This document shows positions 48,801 through 58,310 of a stretch of 64,000 nucleotides of DNA, in pieces. This DNA comes from Allacma fusca (taxonomy: Eukaryota > Arthropoda > Collembola > Symphypleona > Sminthuridae), in the NCBI GenBank assembly GCA_947179485.1, contig OX359246.1, positions 37,117,632 through 37,181,631 on the forward strand. Reading direction: 5' to 3'. The notes below the pieces were generated by a model. It had not been told where the DNA came from and searched no databases. It saw only the letters and a program-made list of their open reading frames with translations. How positions within the stretch are numbered: the stretch's first letter is position 1; the number at the start of each line of letters is the position of its first letter. A program made the translations under genes and the position numbers.

Positions 48801-49113
48801 TATTGCCTATTACATAAACTTTTTTACTTTTTATACATTGCAGTTTTATTATTAATAGCGATTCACAGGATATTATTATTTTTTGAAGCTTGAGTATTTT
48901 GGACTTATAAAGTATTGCGAGTCCCCCAGACGCTCTCCCCATGTTCGATATCCTACTGGCTGGTACATGTACGATTTCGTATTGTGAAAAATTTTTTCCT
49001 AACATTAAGTTTTCTGATTCAACCCATGTCTCACTAATTCCTAGTATGTCCCACTTACTTGCTACTTTACCTTCTGATTTATCTAATTCTAATAAATTTC
49101 GCATCCCATGCAC
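45850..49113 (-). CDS. LINE ORF2: AP endonuclease and reverse transcriptase
   Basis: An open frame of 1,087 codons from a GTG at 49113; it in fact stays open back to the TAG of ORF1 at 49168. Endonuclease: IGYWNVHG (upstream of and including the GTG; catalytic Asn), ILGISETW, IGGDFNCRIGNQD, SSTIDLCLVS, MGASDHFPIQ (about residue 238). RT: DPANYRGIALIS, QAGFRKKRSCIDQIF, LFVDYKRAFDSVNH, EGVLQGEILSPLLFSLF, LMYADDTVILA (about residue 692). The C-terminal domain has a Cys/His motif, CILCN ... HLIVEC. It would nick the target DNA and reverse-transcribe its own RNA there. The first ATG (49104) lies after the catalytic Asn, so initiation is unusual. No lesion seen. Confidence 0.93.
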   Translation of the reverse strand: MHGMRNLLELDKSEGKVASKWDILGISETWVESENLMLGKNFSQYEIVHVPASRISNMGRASGGLAILYKSKILKLQKIIISCESLLIIKLQCIKSKKVYVIGNTYMPVDKRKWRLSVGKLNNCLNRIDSKANVIIGGDFNCRIGNQDLLPEELIGNANLRCVRRARDKTVHRTAKYLLSMFDNNGLILLNGRTDGDKNGCFTFVTKTSSSTIDLCLVSHNMLQSVKDFQILSMGASDHFPIQLKLHGSNKCVEFPRNYINQSCIKIKQESAIAFKEHLRLSDPPEMNGDTDFKIIALTEALKQKAREVKCLQPRIRSLNWIDKPWFDQQCRRLKEKIRSLGKLLSHTGNLAAVREEFVRSKQAFRKLCKSKKEEHNESMREKISNSRNSKQFWETVRKFKPSSTQNSEISKAKWESFYNAIMPTKEHVQSYYSNVGEMFLDREITMIDIKEALKNVSIGKSSGTDGITNECLRALPDNWLTAVHGLFIKIFETEKLPEKLTEIEIITFFKKGDRHDPANYRGIALISCVTKLFTQIILNRLSIWANSCRVIPESQAGFRKKRSCIDQIFTLSGIIHHHIRHPGRKIYALFVDYKRAFDSVNHRLLCEKLHNLGLSGKIIRILQNMYSQARLRVRTCEGYTDYQEINEGVLQGEILSPLLFSLFISDMEHFFKENQTTGVSINATVSILMLMYADDTVILAYSPGDMRRKIKLLEEYCCMNQLKVNASKTKVIIFARKQPKNPPKFLLETNTLEIVKEYTYLGVPFYSTGSFKRTASYFKKKTVGAQNIILNIINSSRCNSWESITRLFESMCMSNLLYAAAVWGLGQETLVETAQNTFFRKVLQSSPKTSNHSLRLETSRCQISCTIIKIALMYLHRILKMEPERYPYIMLQKQIAIDKDTQFPPVWNWVTNIKESLVKLGFPIKMDSISADWIEQNFDNIMEAAATQSFMADLDKVMISVSNPAYKSLLQGTVLPGYLNSKLPMYQIRHIAKLRLSNPIDCKIYFKDKVVEITPGKACILCNSNQITWQHLIVECDKLNSMRDTFNLNCENENVTQSYINILNSPCPKILTNLYNFCRKISEISG

Positions 49114-49167
49114 ATTCCAATAACCTATATGTAAACCTATGTCTTGTTTTGCGTATGAGCTTCCGTC

Positions 49168-49815
49168 CTATTTAATTCGAATCACGTTTGCCCCATCACT
49201 TGTGTACTTGACACCATCGGCCATAATCACGGTTGGAGAGATGAATTTAGCAGTCTTTCCTGGGTTCCCCAATTTGAATCTCTTCAGCTCCTCGTACAGT
49301 AATTTATTTATCCTTCTGTCCCTCGGAGTGAGGGCCCTGTTGATGTACACATTGGGGAGGCTACTTTTTAGTGACGCCTTGTTTTTGAGTATTGACATTA
49401 CGTCGAACCGGTCGTGCACTTTAACTAGCAGTGGTTGTACGTTTGATTTGGAATTTTTTCCAGCTGGGATTCTCCGAGCATCACATATTCCCACCGAAGT
49501 AAGTCCGATTTTTCCCTTTATGAGTAGTTCCGCATCATGAGTAGGAGTTTTGTCCACTGGCCATCCATAAATAATGACGGATGATTGCAGTTCGGATCTC
49601 TCTAGTTTGTCTATGGCTTGTTGCTGTTTTCCCACGGTATCTTCCAAAAGTTGAATTTTAGCCTCCGCCGCTTGCAGTTTCGTATCCATCCCAGTAATCT
49701 TCACGTTATAGTTGTCTATGGATAATTTGATTAGAGCCATTTCCGTATTAATTGCTTGCAGAGCGAGACCGAGATCTTGGAAATCCTTTACTTTGGTGAA
49801 GTCGTATGAACTCAT
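49168..49815 (-). CDS. LINE ORF1 (RNA-binding chaperone-like protein), 215 aa
   Basis: Start at the ATG of MSSYDFTKVKDF (49815); stop TAG at 49168-49170. Residues about 15-80 form a probable coiled coil (LQAAEAKIQLLEDTVGKQQQ, IDKLERSELQ). Then follows an RRM/esterase-free middle domain with VIIYGWPV, and a basic C-terminal part (INRALTPRDRRINKLLYEEL), the layout of L1-type ORF1 proteins without zinc knuckles. It probably coats the LINE RNA. ORF2 follows in the same frame after the single TAG. Confidence 0.85.
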   Translation of the reverse strand: MSSYDFTKVKDFQDLGLALQAINTEMALIKLSIDNYNVKITGMDTKLQAAEAKIQLLEDTVGKQQQAIDKLERSELQSSVIIYGWPVDKTPTHDAELLIKGKIGLTSVGICDARRIPAGKNSKSNVQPLLVKVHDRFDVMSILKNKASLKSSLPNVYINRALTPRDRRINKLLYEELKRFKLGNPGKTAKFISPTVIMADGVKYTSDGANVIRIK

Positions 49816-49956
49816 GTTGACCTTATATCTGCGCAAACAAGATCCCCAAAGTGCTAGTACCACAGATAACAGTCTCGAAAAAACGAAAATATGTAGGGCC
49901 CGGCCTCGTATACTTTATAAAAAATATGACTTAGCTGGAATGCAGGGTGGTGTATG

Positions 49957-50269
49957 GGAAAGGCTGGTCAAGTCAGTCAAGGTAGCTCTAAGTTCAGTCC
50001 TGAAAGAGCAAGCTCCTAAGGAAGACGTACTTCACACTTTGCTACTGGAAGCGGAGTTCATCGTGAACAGTCGACCTCTGACTCATGTGTCAGTGGATCC
50101 CGATGACTGCGAATGTTTGACACCGAATCATTTTGTTAGGTGTGGAAAGAATAGTGGAAACAGCCCAGGTTCTTTCAACGAGAAGAACATCAATCTAAGA
50201 AGTCAGTGGCAACTCGTTCAAGTACTTCAAGTTCGTGTCGTGGATGTCCGGACTAAAGATGGTTCATAA
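49957..50269 (+). pseudogene. BEL integrase C-terminal part after the LINE
   Basis: Continues the integrase with GVWERLVKSVKVAL, whose Glu is the third catalytic residue, then LEAEFIVNSRPLTHVS and LTPNHFV, typical of BEL integrase ends, to a TAA at 50267-50269. The nested insertion plus one TSD copy is 4,268 bp, which is 2 modulo 3 and accounts for the frame change across the LINE. Confidence 0.88.
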
Positions 50270-50349
50270 AAAAGGTCAGCTATCCAGATATGTATTCTGG
50301 ACATTGCTAAGGATGATGAAGATAAATACTCTTCATCAGGGGGAAGAAT

Positions 50350-51186
50350 TGTGGAAGCGAGAATGAATGGAGAATGAATGGATCGACGCGAGGTACTGTG
50401 ACGAGCTGCTCTTTGGCTGTAAGCGGAAGCACCTCTCCTCTTCACTTATGAATCAGTCATCGTCAAGCTTACAGCATTAATTTACATTCAAATACATATG
50501 TAGTATTAGTATATAAGAGCCTCATAGATGGCGAAGCTGAACCATGTGTGTATCATGTAATCGTTTAAATACCCGGATGTTGTTATGTTAAATACCCGGG
50601 TAGGGACATAATGTCAAACCATGCCGATATTACTAAAAGTTATTCTTATGTATGTTAATTGAGTTTAGGGTACTTAAAAGAAAATCCAGGTACTAGTTTT
50701 CTAGATAATTTAGCAACATTTAGTTTAAATTAACACACACATATGTATTCACCATGTATTTGAATGCTAATTGTTTCATGATATTGCCATGGCTACTTTA
50801 GCACATATTTGTTAGTGAATATTATAAATTGAGTGGATATTGAGTTGGAATGATTGGATTTACGAAAGGGATGTATTATGCAAAGTGTATAGCTACGAAG
50901 AAAATATTAGATCGAATTCAGGTGTGAATGAGTGAACGTTGATCGACTGTGAATAAAAGAATTTTCATATTTTCACAAACATTTCTTCACTAAAACTTTC
51001 GTATTTCATTCACACTGGGTAGCAAAAAGGCTACCACTCAGTACGAGAGCAGTTGAGTGAGAAATTTGTTAATGCAATAATTACGTGCGCTGAGGGCAGC
51101 GCTGGTCCTTCGAAAAGTCACCCAGTAAGTGCAACTGGGTTCCGTTAAGAAAATCATTATTTTGTAACCAATCTGAGGTTGCAACA
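50350..51186 (+). repeat. BEL 3' LTR
   Basis: 837 bp, same ends as the 5' LTR, followed by GAAAC. Preceded by the purine tract at about 50338-50348. Confidence 0.95.
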
Positions 51187-51373
51187 GAAACATTTGTGAT
51201 GTTTTCCACATAGATGATTTCCAGATATGGCGGCATCTAGAGAATGCGAAGTTGTTCATGTAAATTATACATTAGACACAAAAACAAATAAGAATTATTA
51301 AATCCATTTAAGTTTATTGCCGGTAAAAATTGCATTATGAAAATAAACATGTAATTACACAAACTAAAAATTA

Positions 51374-52128
51374 TAGTCAACTCTCGTTATAAGGGAATCT
51401 CTGGGGACTGGTATATTTTTCCCTTGTAAAAACTTTCCCTTATATGCGTATAAGAGACAAATTCCCTTATAGTGTATGCTAGAAAATAATTAGTTCTAAT
51501 TTTTAATCTCTTTAGTCATGCAGCATTAACTTGACCTTTTTTGTTCATAGTTTTTTTCGGGTGAGGTTTGTAGAACAGAATGCCACTTAAATAACTGTAC
51601 GCTGGTTGCTGGATAACCACACTGCTCTAATTTTTTTCAGATTTAAATCTAGCTTCACATGGGTTTCTAATTATTTTGCCTCGGATTTTCTAATACTATT
51701 CACAGTTGAATTTGCCAAATTTCTTAATTTACACACTTGGCTACGAAAATTTATACCAGTTTGAATATCAGATATTATCGATGCTTTCTTTCCTAAATCC
51801 AAATGTCTACGATTTGCACTCATTGTGACATATTATAAGCAATTATTACAAGTTGAAGTAATTACATATTGAACACCATGCCATAGGGACATTACAAATT
51901 ACGGAATCAGTATGTATGGATTTGAAACGAAGAAAAGTGCTGGATATAAATCGTTATCAGCTATTATTGCGTAACATGAGCACAAAGTGCGGCTACATGA
52001 TTTCAGTCATTTCAGTATATATAGGAATGTCCCTTTTAAGCACTGGGAGATTTGGCAGGGACGGACAGACTCATCCCATATAGCAACTTTTCCGTTGTAA
52101 AGCCGTCCCTTATAACGAGAGTTGACTG
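51374..52128 (-). mobile_element. pogo/Tigger-like element remnant
   Basis: A 755-bp element with terminal repeats tagtcaactctcgttataag at left and cagtcaactctcgttataag (reverse complemented) at right, between TA dinucleotides. On the minus strand from 51823 a frame starts MSANRRHLDLGKKASIISDI and continues with CKLRNLANSTVNSIRKSE, the CENP-B-type N-terminal helix-turn-helix of pogo transposases, followed by a stop. The DDE part is absent. Confidence 0.8.
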
Positions 52129-53465
52129 TATTGCATAAGTACAAGTATTGAAATCGGAGATAAAGCTCACGAGCACTCAAAAAAATAAAAGTTAACAAAA
52201 AATATTATCTAAATAGGTATAGTTAGAACTGATAGCATAGAACTATGTACGATCTAAATCAGGGACAGGGAATCGGGAAAATACAGAAGTTAAAATTCTA
52301 GACGAGTAATATTACGTTTGGTTTCGAATATATATATTCTTTTGAATACCCCATAGTACGAATACCAATATCAATTTAAATAAAGATGTAGTATACTTTC
52401 GGATTTTGATTGAAACATATTTTGAATCATTTCACAAGTAAAGATGGGAGAAAACTGCCGATGTTACTCAAATCTTTCCTTAATTGAAAGAAGAAACAAA
52501 AGACTCGAATTCTAGTTAATGGGCTGTACTGGAGAATTTGGTTGTGCAGACAATAAAAACTATTTCGGGGAATATTTAGGACAATCAAAATTGCAAAACC
52601 TCATAAAATCAAAACAGTATTTGAATTGGAATTCAAATCGCAAATATTAGAATCCCGATTACAATAGCCCCAAATTGTGCAATTGTTCACAATTTGTATA
52701 TTCATACTTCATTTTTTATCGATTGTAATATGAACTCGAATTCACAAATGTTTTAAATAAAATTTCGATTCTCATTTAAATTACAATCTCTATTTAAACA
52801 GAATTGGTAAGATATAAAATTATAATAAAATTAATTAATCATAATACAGAATACGACCTCCGTAAGTGATGGTAGTATCTGAGATGACAAGTATGTACGT
52901 TGATTTTCATTAGTAACTAATTAATGAAATAATAATATAATAAATAATAACATAATTTTCAAGCTTTTACAAGCTAAAGAGGGGACTCTACCAAAAACAA
53001 GAAGAAACGAGTATTATTAGTTCAATATATTTATAAAATATTTGGGCAAGCGGTAAATTTATTTGTAGTTTACCGTTATTATTATTTATTGTTAGTCAAA
53101 TTTGACTTACTTAAAACTCTAGTAGTCAGCTTCGCTGATTTTGGCATATGATCACCAGCATGTTGAACCCACTTTTAAATTTTCGCACTGACATCATATT
53201 TTCCCCGGAAGTTTTTGAATTCAATTGTACAACAACTCGACATACAATTATTTAGAAACATGAAAATGAAAGTACAATTGTTATACAAAAAATTGACAGT
53301 AAGCATTTAGAGCCCAAACTTACCAAAAATTATGTCATTTATGTTTAGGGCAGAGAAATTGTTTTTCCAATTCATTCCAGTATACGAAAATGTTTATGCA
53401 AGATCAAATGTCATCAGCTTCTTTAGAGCCTCTGCTGTTACACATGCTGTTTTATAGTTGCCATC
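52129..53465. other. AT-rich intergenic sequence, nothing recognised
   Basis: No coding region, RNA gene or repeat with clear ends was seen. Confidence 0.5.
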
Positions 53466-54103
53466 TGAGGTGTCCCGGCGCCTCGGTGGTGAAGCGTGTC
53501 TCCTCGTTTGCAGATGAGTCGGCTTCGACTCCAGCTCACTCCGTATAACTTCCTGGGTATTTTCTGTGTCTCTTTACTCTTGACTGTGTGTGAAAGGTGG
53601 ATGTACCTGCTATATGCAGGGGATGGACGTATGGTCCCACTAATTGCACACAGTCACAAGGAGATGTAAACCGATGAGGTCCGGTATATGACTCTCACTT
53701 GTAAGGAGTTGGATAATCAACATATATGAACTAGTAAAAGCCCTGTGCTTCCCAAGGACAATTACTTGAAGAGTTGGTAGTGTGATTGTAGAAATTAAAA
53801 GCCAAACGGTTTACGAATCAAGCCCTGTCGTAGCAACTTGTTATATGCCTAAATCATGCGCGCTTACATTAACAGTAGCGATGTAAACAAACGGACAGGT
53901 AGTGCTCGTTAATAATAAGGAATGCTTGGCATGCCACCTTTCGGGCGTTTTGTAAGGCCATTGAATTAAGATCGCGCGAAACTTTAAATAAAAGGACAGA
54001 AAGTGCTCTTTAATATTAAAGGATAATAATTGTAAAAAACTGGGATGAAATTTAGATGTACTATGGAAATGTGCCAAAAAGTACTTAATAAATACATACA
54101 TAC
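53466..54103 (+). mobile_element. tRNA-derived SINE with (CATA)n tail
   Basis: The head is tRNA-like, with an A-box-like tggtgaagcgt at 53487-53497 and a B-box ggcttcgactc at 53521-53531. The tail ends aataaatacatacatacat. It is flanked by the 12-bp duplication ATAGTTGCCATC (53454-53465 and 54104-54115). About 638 bp, long for a SINE. The tail resembles the LINE tail at 45689 (aataaacatacataca). Confidence 0.8.
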
Positions 54104-55520
54104 ATAGTTGCCATCCGTTACCAGTTTCTGATCAAATTACACCAAATCCTCTTTTGATTGAAATGGGAATCCAAATACAGGTCGAGACGTTCCAACCGCA
54201 GGAATCATTGCGCTTACATTCGAACTGTGAATACGAGAGTACCATTTTTAAAAGGGTACTTTGATTTGCTTGTATAGTTGCCATCAGGCATGAGCAACTG
54301 CTGGCAGGATTGAGCTCCATTGACATCCCGATAGGGAAGCTCAAAGGTACAAAAACTTGGTTCCAGTTCCTGAACACGAACCCATAAATACAGGTTCAAA
54401 ATTTATGTTCCTGTACCTATGCTAAACTTTTGCAGGTACAAATTTTCCGTTCCTGTACCTGTTCACACATCTAAAATCTTGTACCTGTTCCTGAAATTGT
54501 ACCCGTTCCTGAAAAGTACCCAAAACGTGTACCCATTCCCAAAAGTTATGCAAGTACCCGGGTGCGTCCCCGGGTACTTTAGTTTAAACATACGAATTTA
54601 AGCTAAAGGTTTTTTTTACTATTTTTTTGCTTTTTAAGAAGTTGCTTTTAAAGGAGTTGTGCCCAGGTTTGTCCCCCAAAAAAGCAACCTATATGCTTTT
54701 ACCCATACTTCAAAAAGTGTCTTTCTCAGATAACTTGTGAACCAATGGTCGTACTTGGAATGCCAAAGGCTTAAAATCAATGGGAATGCAAGGCGAATCT
54801 CCATGAATTTTTACAATCGCATAGCCCTTAAGGTTTGGCATTCCTTTGCAAAAATAAACAAAAATTGACACCAAATTCCTAAAACAAAATCCATTGCCTG
54901 CGTTCATTTAACATTGCAAGCTAGAAAAGTGTGTTCCACCCCTTGGAACTACATGAAATTTTTCAGAAGGGTGCTTTTAGTAACTAGGACCTTAATATAA
55001 AAATTTGGTAATGGGATCTTTAAGGGATCAGCCCTTAAATATAGTTTTCCTTCAGCCTGTTGTCAACAACATTTTTAAATTTCTGTACAATAAATATTAA
55101 AATTAATAAAAACTAAATTTCGTAAATTATTCTTACAATCTAAACGATAAAAAAATTGTAATCTAAATTCGTCTATCTTATATTATATGGAGTGAGTATG
55201 TTCATTTGAATTTTATTTTGAATTTTCGCGCCAACTCTACGAGCCAATAAAAAAGCTGCGTCTAATTTAAAAATTAGTACAAAAAATAAAAGAGCATATT
55301 GTTAAAAAAGAGCAAAAAAATGCAACTTCGTAAAAATGCAACTTCGTAAATAAGTACAAAAAGTTAAAAAATCGCAAAAAAACCCAACACATTGTACAAA
55401 GTAAAAAAATGCATTGTAAAAAAAACTTCGTAAAAAATACATTGTAAAAAATTCTTTGTAAAAAGCCAATCATACTCATTCTTTTTGAGCGGCACTAACA
55501 ATAAGCTTTCGTGACTAACA
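54104..55520. other. Low-complexity intergenic sequence
   Basis: 54385-54590 repeats cctgtacctgttc-like words and ends with gtgcgtccccgggtac. 55270-55470 consists of short variants of aacttcgtaaaaa and cattgtaaaaaa. A third copy of tatagttgccatc occurs at about 54274. No gene found. Confidence 0.5.
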
Positions 55521-55685
55521 ACCATGTCAATCATCAATCAAACAATCAGTCAGCGATCAGGAATTGAGAGAGGCACGTTGTCAAATCTATCTCAACTTTA
55601 CCGATTTTCTCTTTGGAAAGATTTTCTCTTTGGAAATAGTTTTGACCGCGTTGAAGTGTCCGTAGTTGTTGCTTTAATTTGTAAA

Positions 55686-56347
55686 ATGGCGGTAAGTAAT
55701 TCTTTTATGACTAAAAATTAAATTTAAGGCCCGTTTAGAGAGTTTAAAGTAAAAATAACAATAATAACTTAATAATATGACTGTCATTTCCCAGTTAAAT
55801 CGCAACAGCTTTAAACTCCCGAATGTAAGAAACAACCCGGACAGATTCTGTCACTTTTGTGGCCATGCGATGAAAGGAAACTGGACACGCTGCGAAAATA
55901 ATGAATGCAGAACCGAAAAAAAAGTATATCCTACTTTGCCTACTGGTTGGTCGCGTTGTCCAACCTGTCGTCTAGGTTACATTGAGGGTAAGTGCTTATA
56001 TTTAATTTAATTAATCTCACTATAACCTAATAATAGCTATAATAATGAATGTAATAATAATGTCACTATTATTTATTATAGCTGGAGATCACTTTTGTTG
56101 TCTCTGTCACTTTAGGACGACATTGGGTAGAGACTGGCAAACAGCGAGAGCTCAGCTGAACAGGCAAATAAACAATATGAGGATTCAACTTAACCAACAG
56201 TTTGGCCAAGCTGCCGTTGCTGCTGGAGCCGTACCCAATCCAGTGGTTGGAGCAGTCGAGGGTGGAGAAGTTCCGGCTGAAATACCAGCAGACGTTGGTG
56301 ATGGGTTTGATTTAGACATAGAAGAGCAAATGCTCTTAGCCGAATAG
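55686..56347 (+). CDS. Small Cys-rich zinc-ribbon-like protein, 154 aa, unknown function
   Basis: Proposed exons 55686-55691 (ATGGCG in the context aaaatggcg), 55795-55987 and 56082-56347; donors gtaagt and gtaagtg, acceptors tttcccag and ttattatag, phases consistent. A two-exon alternative starting at the ATG 55777 adds seven residues and drops MA. The N-terminal half has four Cys pairs: CHFC, C-x5-C (CENNEC), CPTC and CCLC, so probably two zinc-binding knuckles. Residues about 85-115 are Arg/Gln-rich and helical (RQINNMRIQLNQQFG), then an Ala/Pro/Val linker and an acidic C-terminus (DLDIEEQMLLAE). Poly(A) signals aataaa follow at about 56417. I do not recognise the family. It could be a host gene or cargo of the Helitron 3.5 kb downstream. 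Confidence 0.7.
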
Positions 56348-56429
56348 TTTGTAATAGTGGTTGATTATTTACTTACGTAACCCCTAAGCATGTTCCGTAC
56401 TCTTTGTTGGTCTAAATAAATAAAATAAA

Positions 56430-57060
56430 TATTATTAGCTTCTTTATTGATATCGTCTCTTTTTTCAATTGATGTAAATCGTATGGTTCGAACAAACGCA
56501 ATAAAATTAAAATTTAAATGTCACACTTACGAATGTCAGGTTCCAAAACTCCATTACGTTTAGGCTGCTTGCTGATAGCTCTGGAAATTAAAATTGTCAC
56601 AAAAATGTTACCAATGCAATCTGCAGCAATTCAAAAACAGCTGTTGACTTTATAGCCAAACGTATTATTTGTGAAAATAATAAATCATTAAAACAATCCG
56701 CCATACAATGTGATTGGCAATTTAAAATTCATATGGCCAGTTTATAATAATTGGTAAATATTATTAATTAATAATATTAGTTGTACGGGAAAATAAACAC
56801 AACCTGTGTAGGAAATAAATCTGCGTGAAAGGCAGTTTTACCACAACCTTCCCATAGAATCTACAAACAAATCACTATCCTACTAAATCTTCTACATATT
56901 CACAACAATCGAAAACACTACCTAATTTTTTTTAAATATTAAAATTAATAATTTTGAATTGAATATGTTTACCATAGCTGTGGTTTGATTACCAATGTAA
57001 ACATGGAACTCATTTTTATGAAGGATAGATCACGAGTATTTGTTTTTAATTTTTCTTCAC
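56430..57060. other. Intergenic, nothing recognised
   Basis: AT-rich, with short TA/AAT-rich stretches. No gene seen. Confidence 0.45.
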
Positions 57061-58310
57061 GCTCCAAATTCTTCTTCTGGTTCTTCACTATAATTGACTC
57101 CGAAGTCTACTTCCTCTTCTCCAGTGTGAATTTTCAACACATGTAAACAGTATTCATAATATTCCCCAAATTCCATAATTATTTCATAATCAAAACAACT
57201 ACAATTTTTTATTACAAATCACTCACATTTCTTGCACTGCCGTTCCACCTGTTGCTTTACCTTTTGATACTTTTTCGTTCTGTACACTATTGCTCATGGC
57301 ACACCTGCAAGCACATGTTAAATATACGTTCATTTATTAATAACACAGAATGTCACAAATACATTAATAATTAAATACATAAAATAATTAATAAATACTA
57401 CCTTCACCGAAGAAAGTGGTGATGATGGAAATTATAAGGATCAGAATCGTATCTCCCCACATTATCACAATCTGATCCCAATAAAAAACAAATTATTCAA
57501 GTCTTTGAAATTAAATCCTCACACTCCAGTCAATTGATTCAAAGACGATTGTTTTTTGAATTTTTGTCAAAATTGGGAGTACTATTTTAAGGGAAATATT
57601 TCTACATCAGTGCAGTGCACTCACGCTTTAAGAGACTCAAGAACATTTACTCTGTAGAGGCAAATATATTAGAACATATTCCTGTTTACACCAATAATAA
57701 TATTTCTTGGATGAACGTACAGAGTCACTGCACTTAAATTAAATTATCTTCCATTTAAATTTACACTATCTCTACACGATTATTCTTCACTACAATTGAC
57801 TCTGCTTCCTCTTCTCCATTACGAATTTTCAACACATGTACCCCAAATTCCATAATTATTTCATAATCAAAAGAACTACCATTTTTTATTACAAATCACT
57901 CACATTTCTTGCACTGCCGTTCCACCTGTTGCTTTACCTTTTGATACTTTTCCGTTCTGTACACTATTGCTCATGCCACACCTGCAAGCACATGTTAAAT
58001 ATACGTTCATTTATTAATAACACAGAATGTCACAAAGAATTATCACTTTCAATAAATACATAAAATAATTAATAAATACTACCTTCACCGAAGAAAGTGG
58101 TGATGATGGAAATTATAAGAATCAGAATCGTATCTCCCCACATTATCACAATCTGATCCCAATAAAAAACAAATTATTTAAATCTTTGGACTTAAATCCT
58201 CATATATTTCTACATCAGTACAGTGCACTCACGCTTTAAGAGTCTCAAGATCATTTAATATGTAAAGGCAAACATATTAGAACATATTCCTGTTTACACC
58301 AATAATAATT
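57061..58310. repeat. Tandem duplication, two units about 700 bp apart
   Basis: 57075-57700 and 57780-58310 are homologous: both hold gttccacctgttgctttacc, caagcacatgttaaatatac, ccgaagaaagtggtgatgat and tgatcccaataaaaaacaaa. The best conserved core (57225-57500 / 57895-58175) is nearly identical, while flanks carry indels. On the minus strand each core holds short ATG frames (from 57297 and about 57976), too short to call genes. Confidence 0.75.

Larger units (their letters stand above)
45689..49944 (-). mobile_element. Two-ORF LINE, full length, inserted in BEL integrase
   Basis: Non-LTR retrotransposon of about 4,256 bp on the minus strand, flanked by the 12-bp duplication GGGTGGTGTATG (45677-45688 and 49945-49956). 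Its 3' end is a short (CATA)n tail after gcacaataaa. The 5' part carries ORF1, then ORF2 with AP endonuclease and RT; there is no RNase H. Both ORFs are open, so the copy is recent. The clade is not assigned; a microsatellite tail with two ORFs fits I/R1-like groups among others. Confidence 0.92.
38254..51186 (+). mobile_element. BEL/Pao LTR retrotransposon, structurally complete (12,933 bp)
   Basis: Two 837-bp LTRs and an exact 5-bp target duplication GAAAC (38249-38253 and 51187-51191). A primer binding site candidate tggtccttcggacc begins 2 bp after the 5' LTR (39093) and a purine tract ggggaagaa precedes the 3' LTR. The internal order gag, protease (LDDGS), RT (YMDD), RNase H, integrase (HHCC, D-D-E with GVWE) is that of BEL/Pao. 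It is inactive: gag is interrupted by a hAT fragment, the gag-pol frame has four in-frame stops, and a LINE splits the integrase. Without nested DNA the element would be about 6.7 kb. Confidence 0.95.

Noticed and set aside
53468..53540. Functional tRNA gene
   Set aside because: A- and B-box-like words are present, but no cloverleaf could be drawn, and the flanking duplication and tail show a SINE.
57057..57297. Two-exon minigene on the minus strand (MSNSVQ..., acidic end), also present in the second unit
   Set aside because: The frame joins well through gtgagt and a ttgtag acceptor, but the intron would be only 28 nt, too short for an animal spliceosomal intron.
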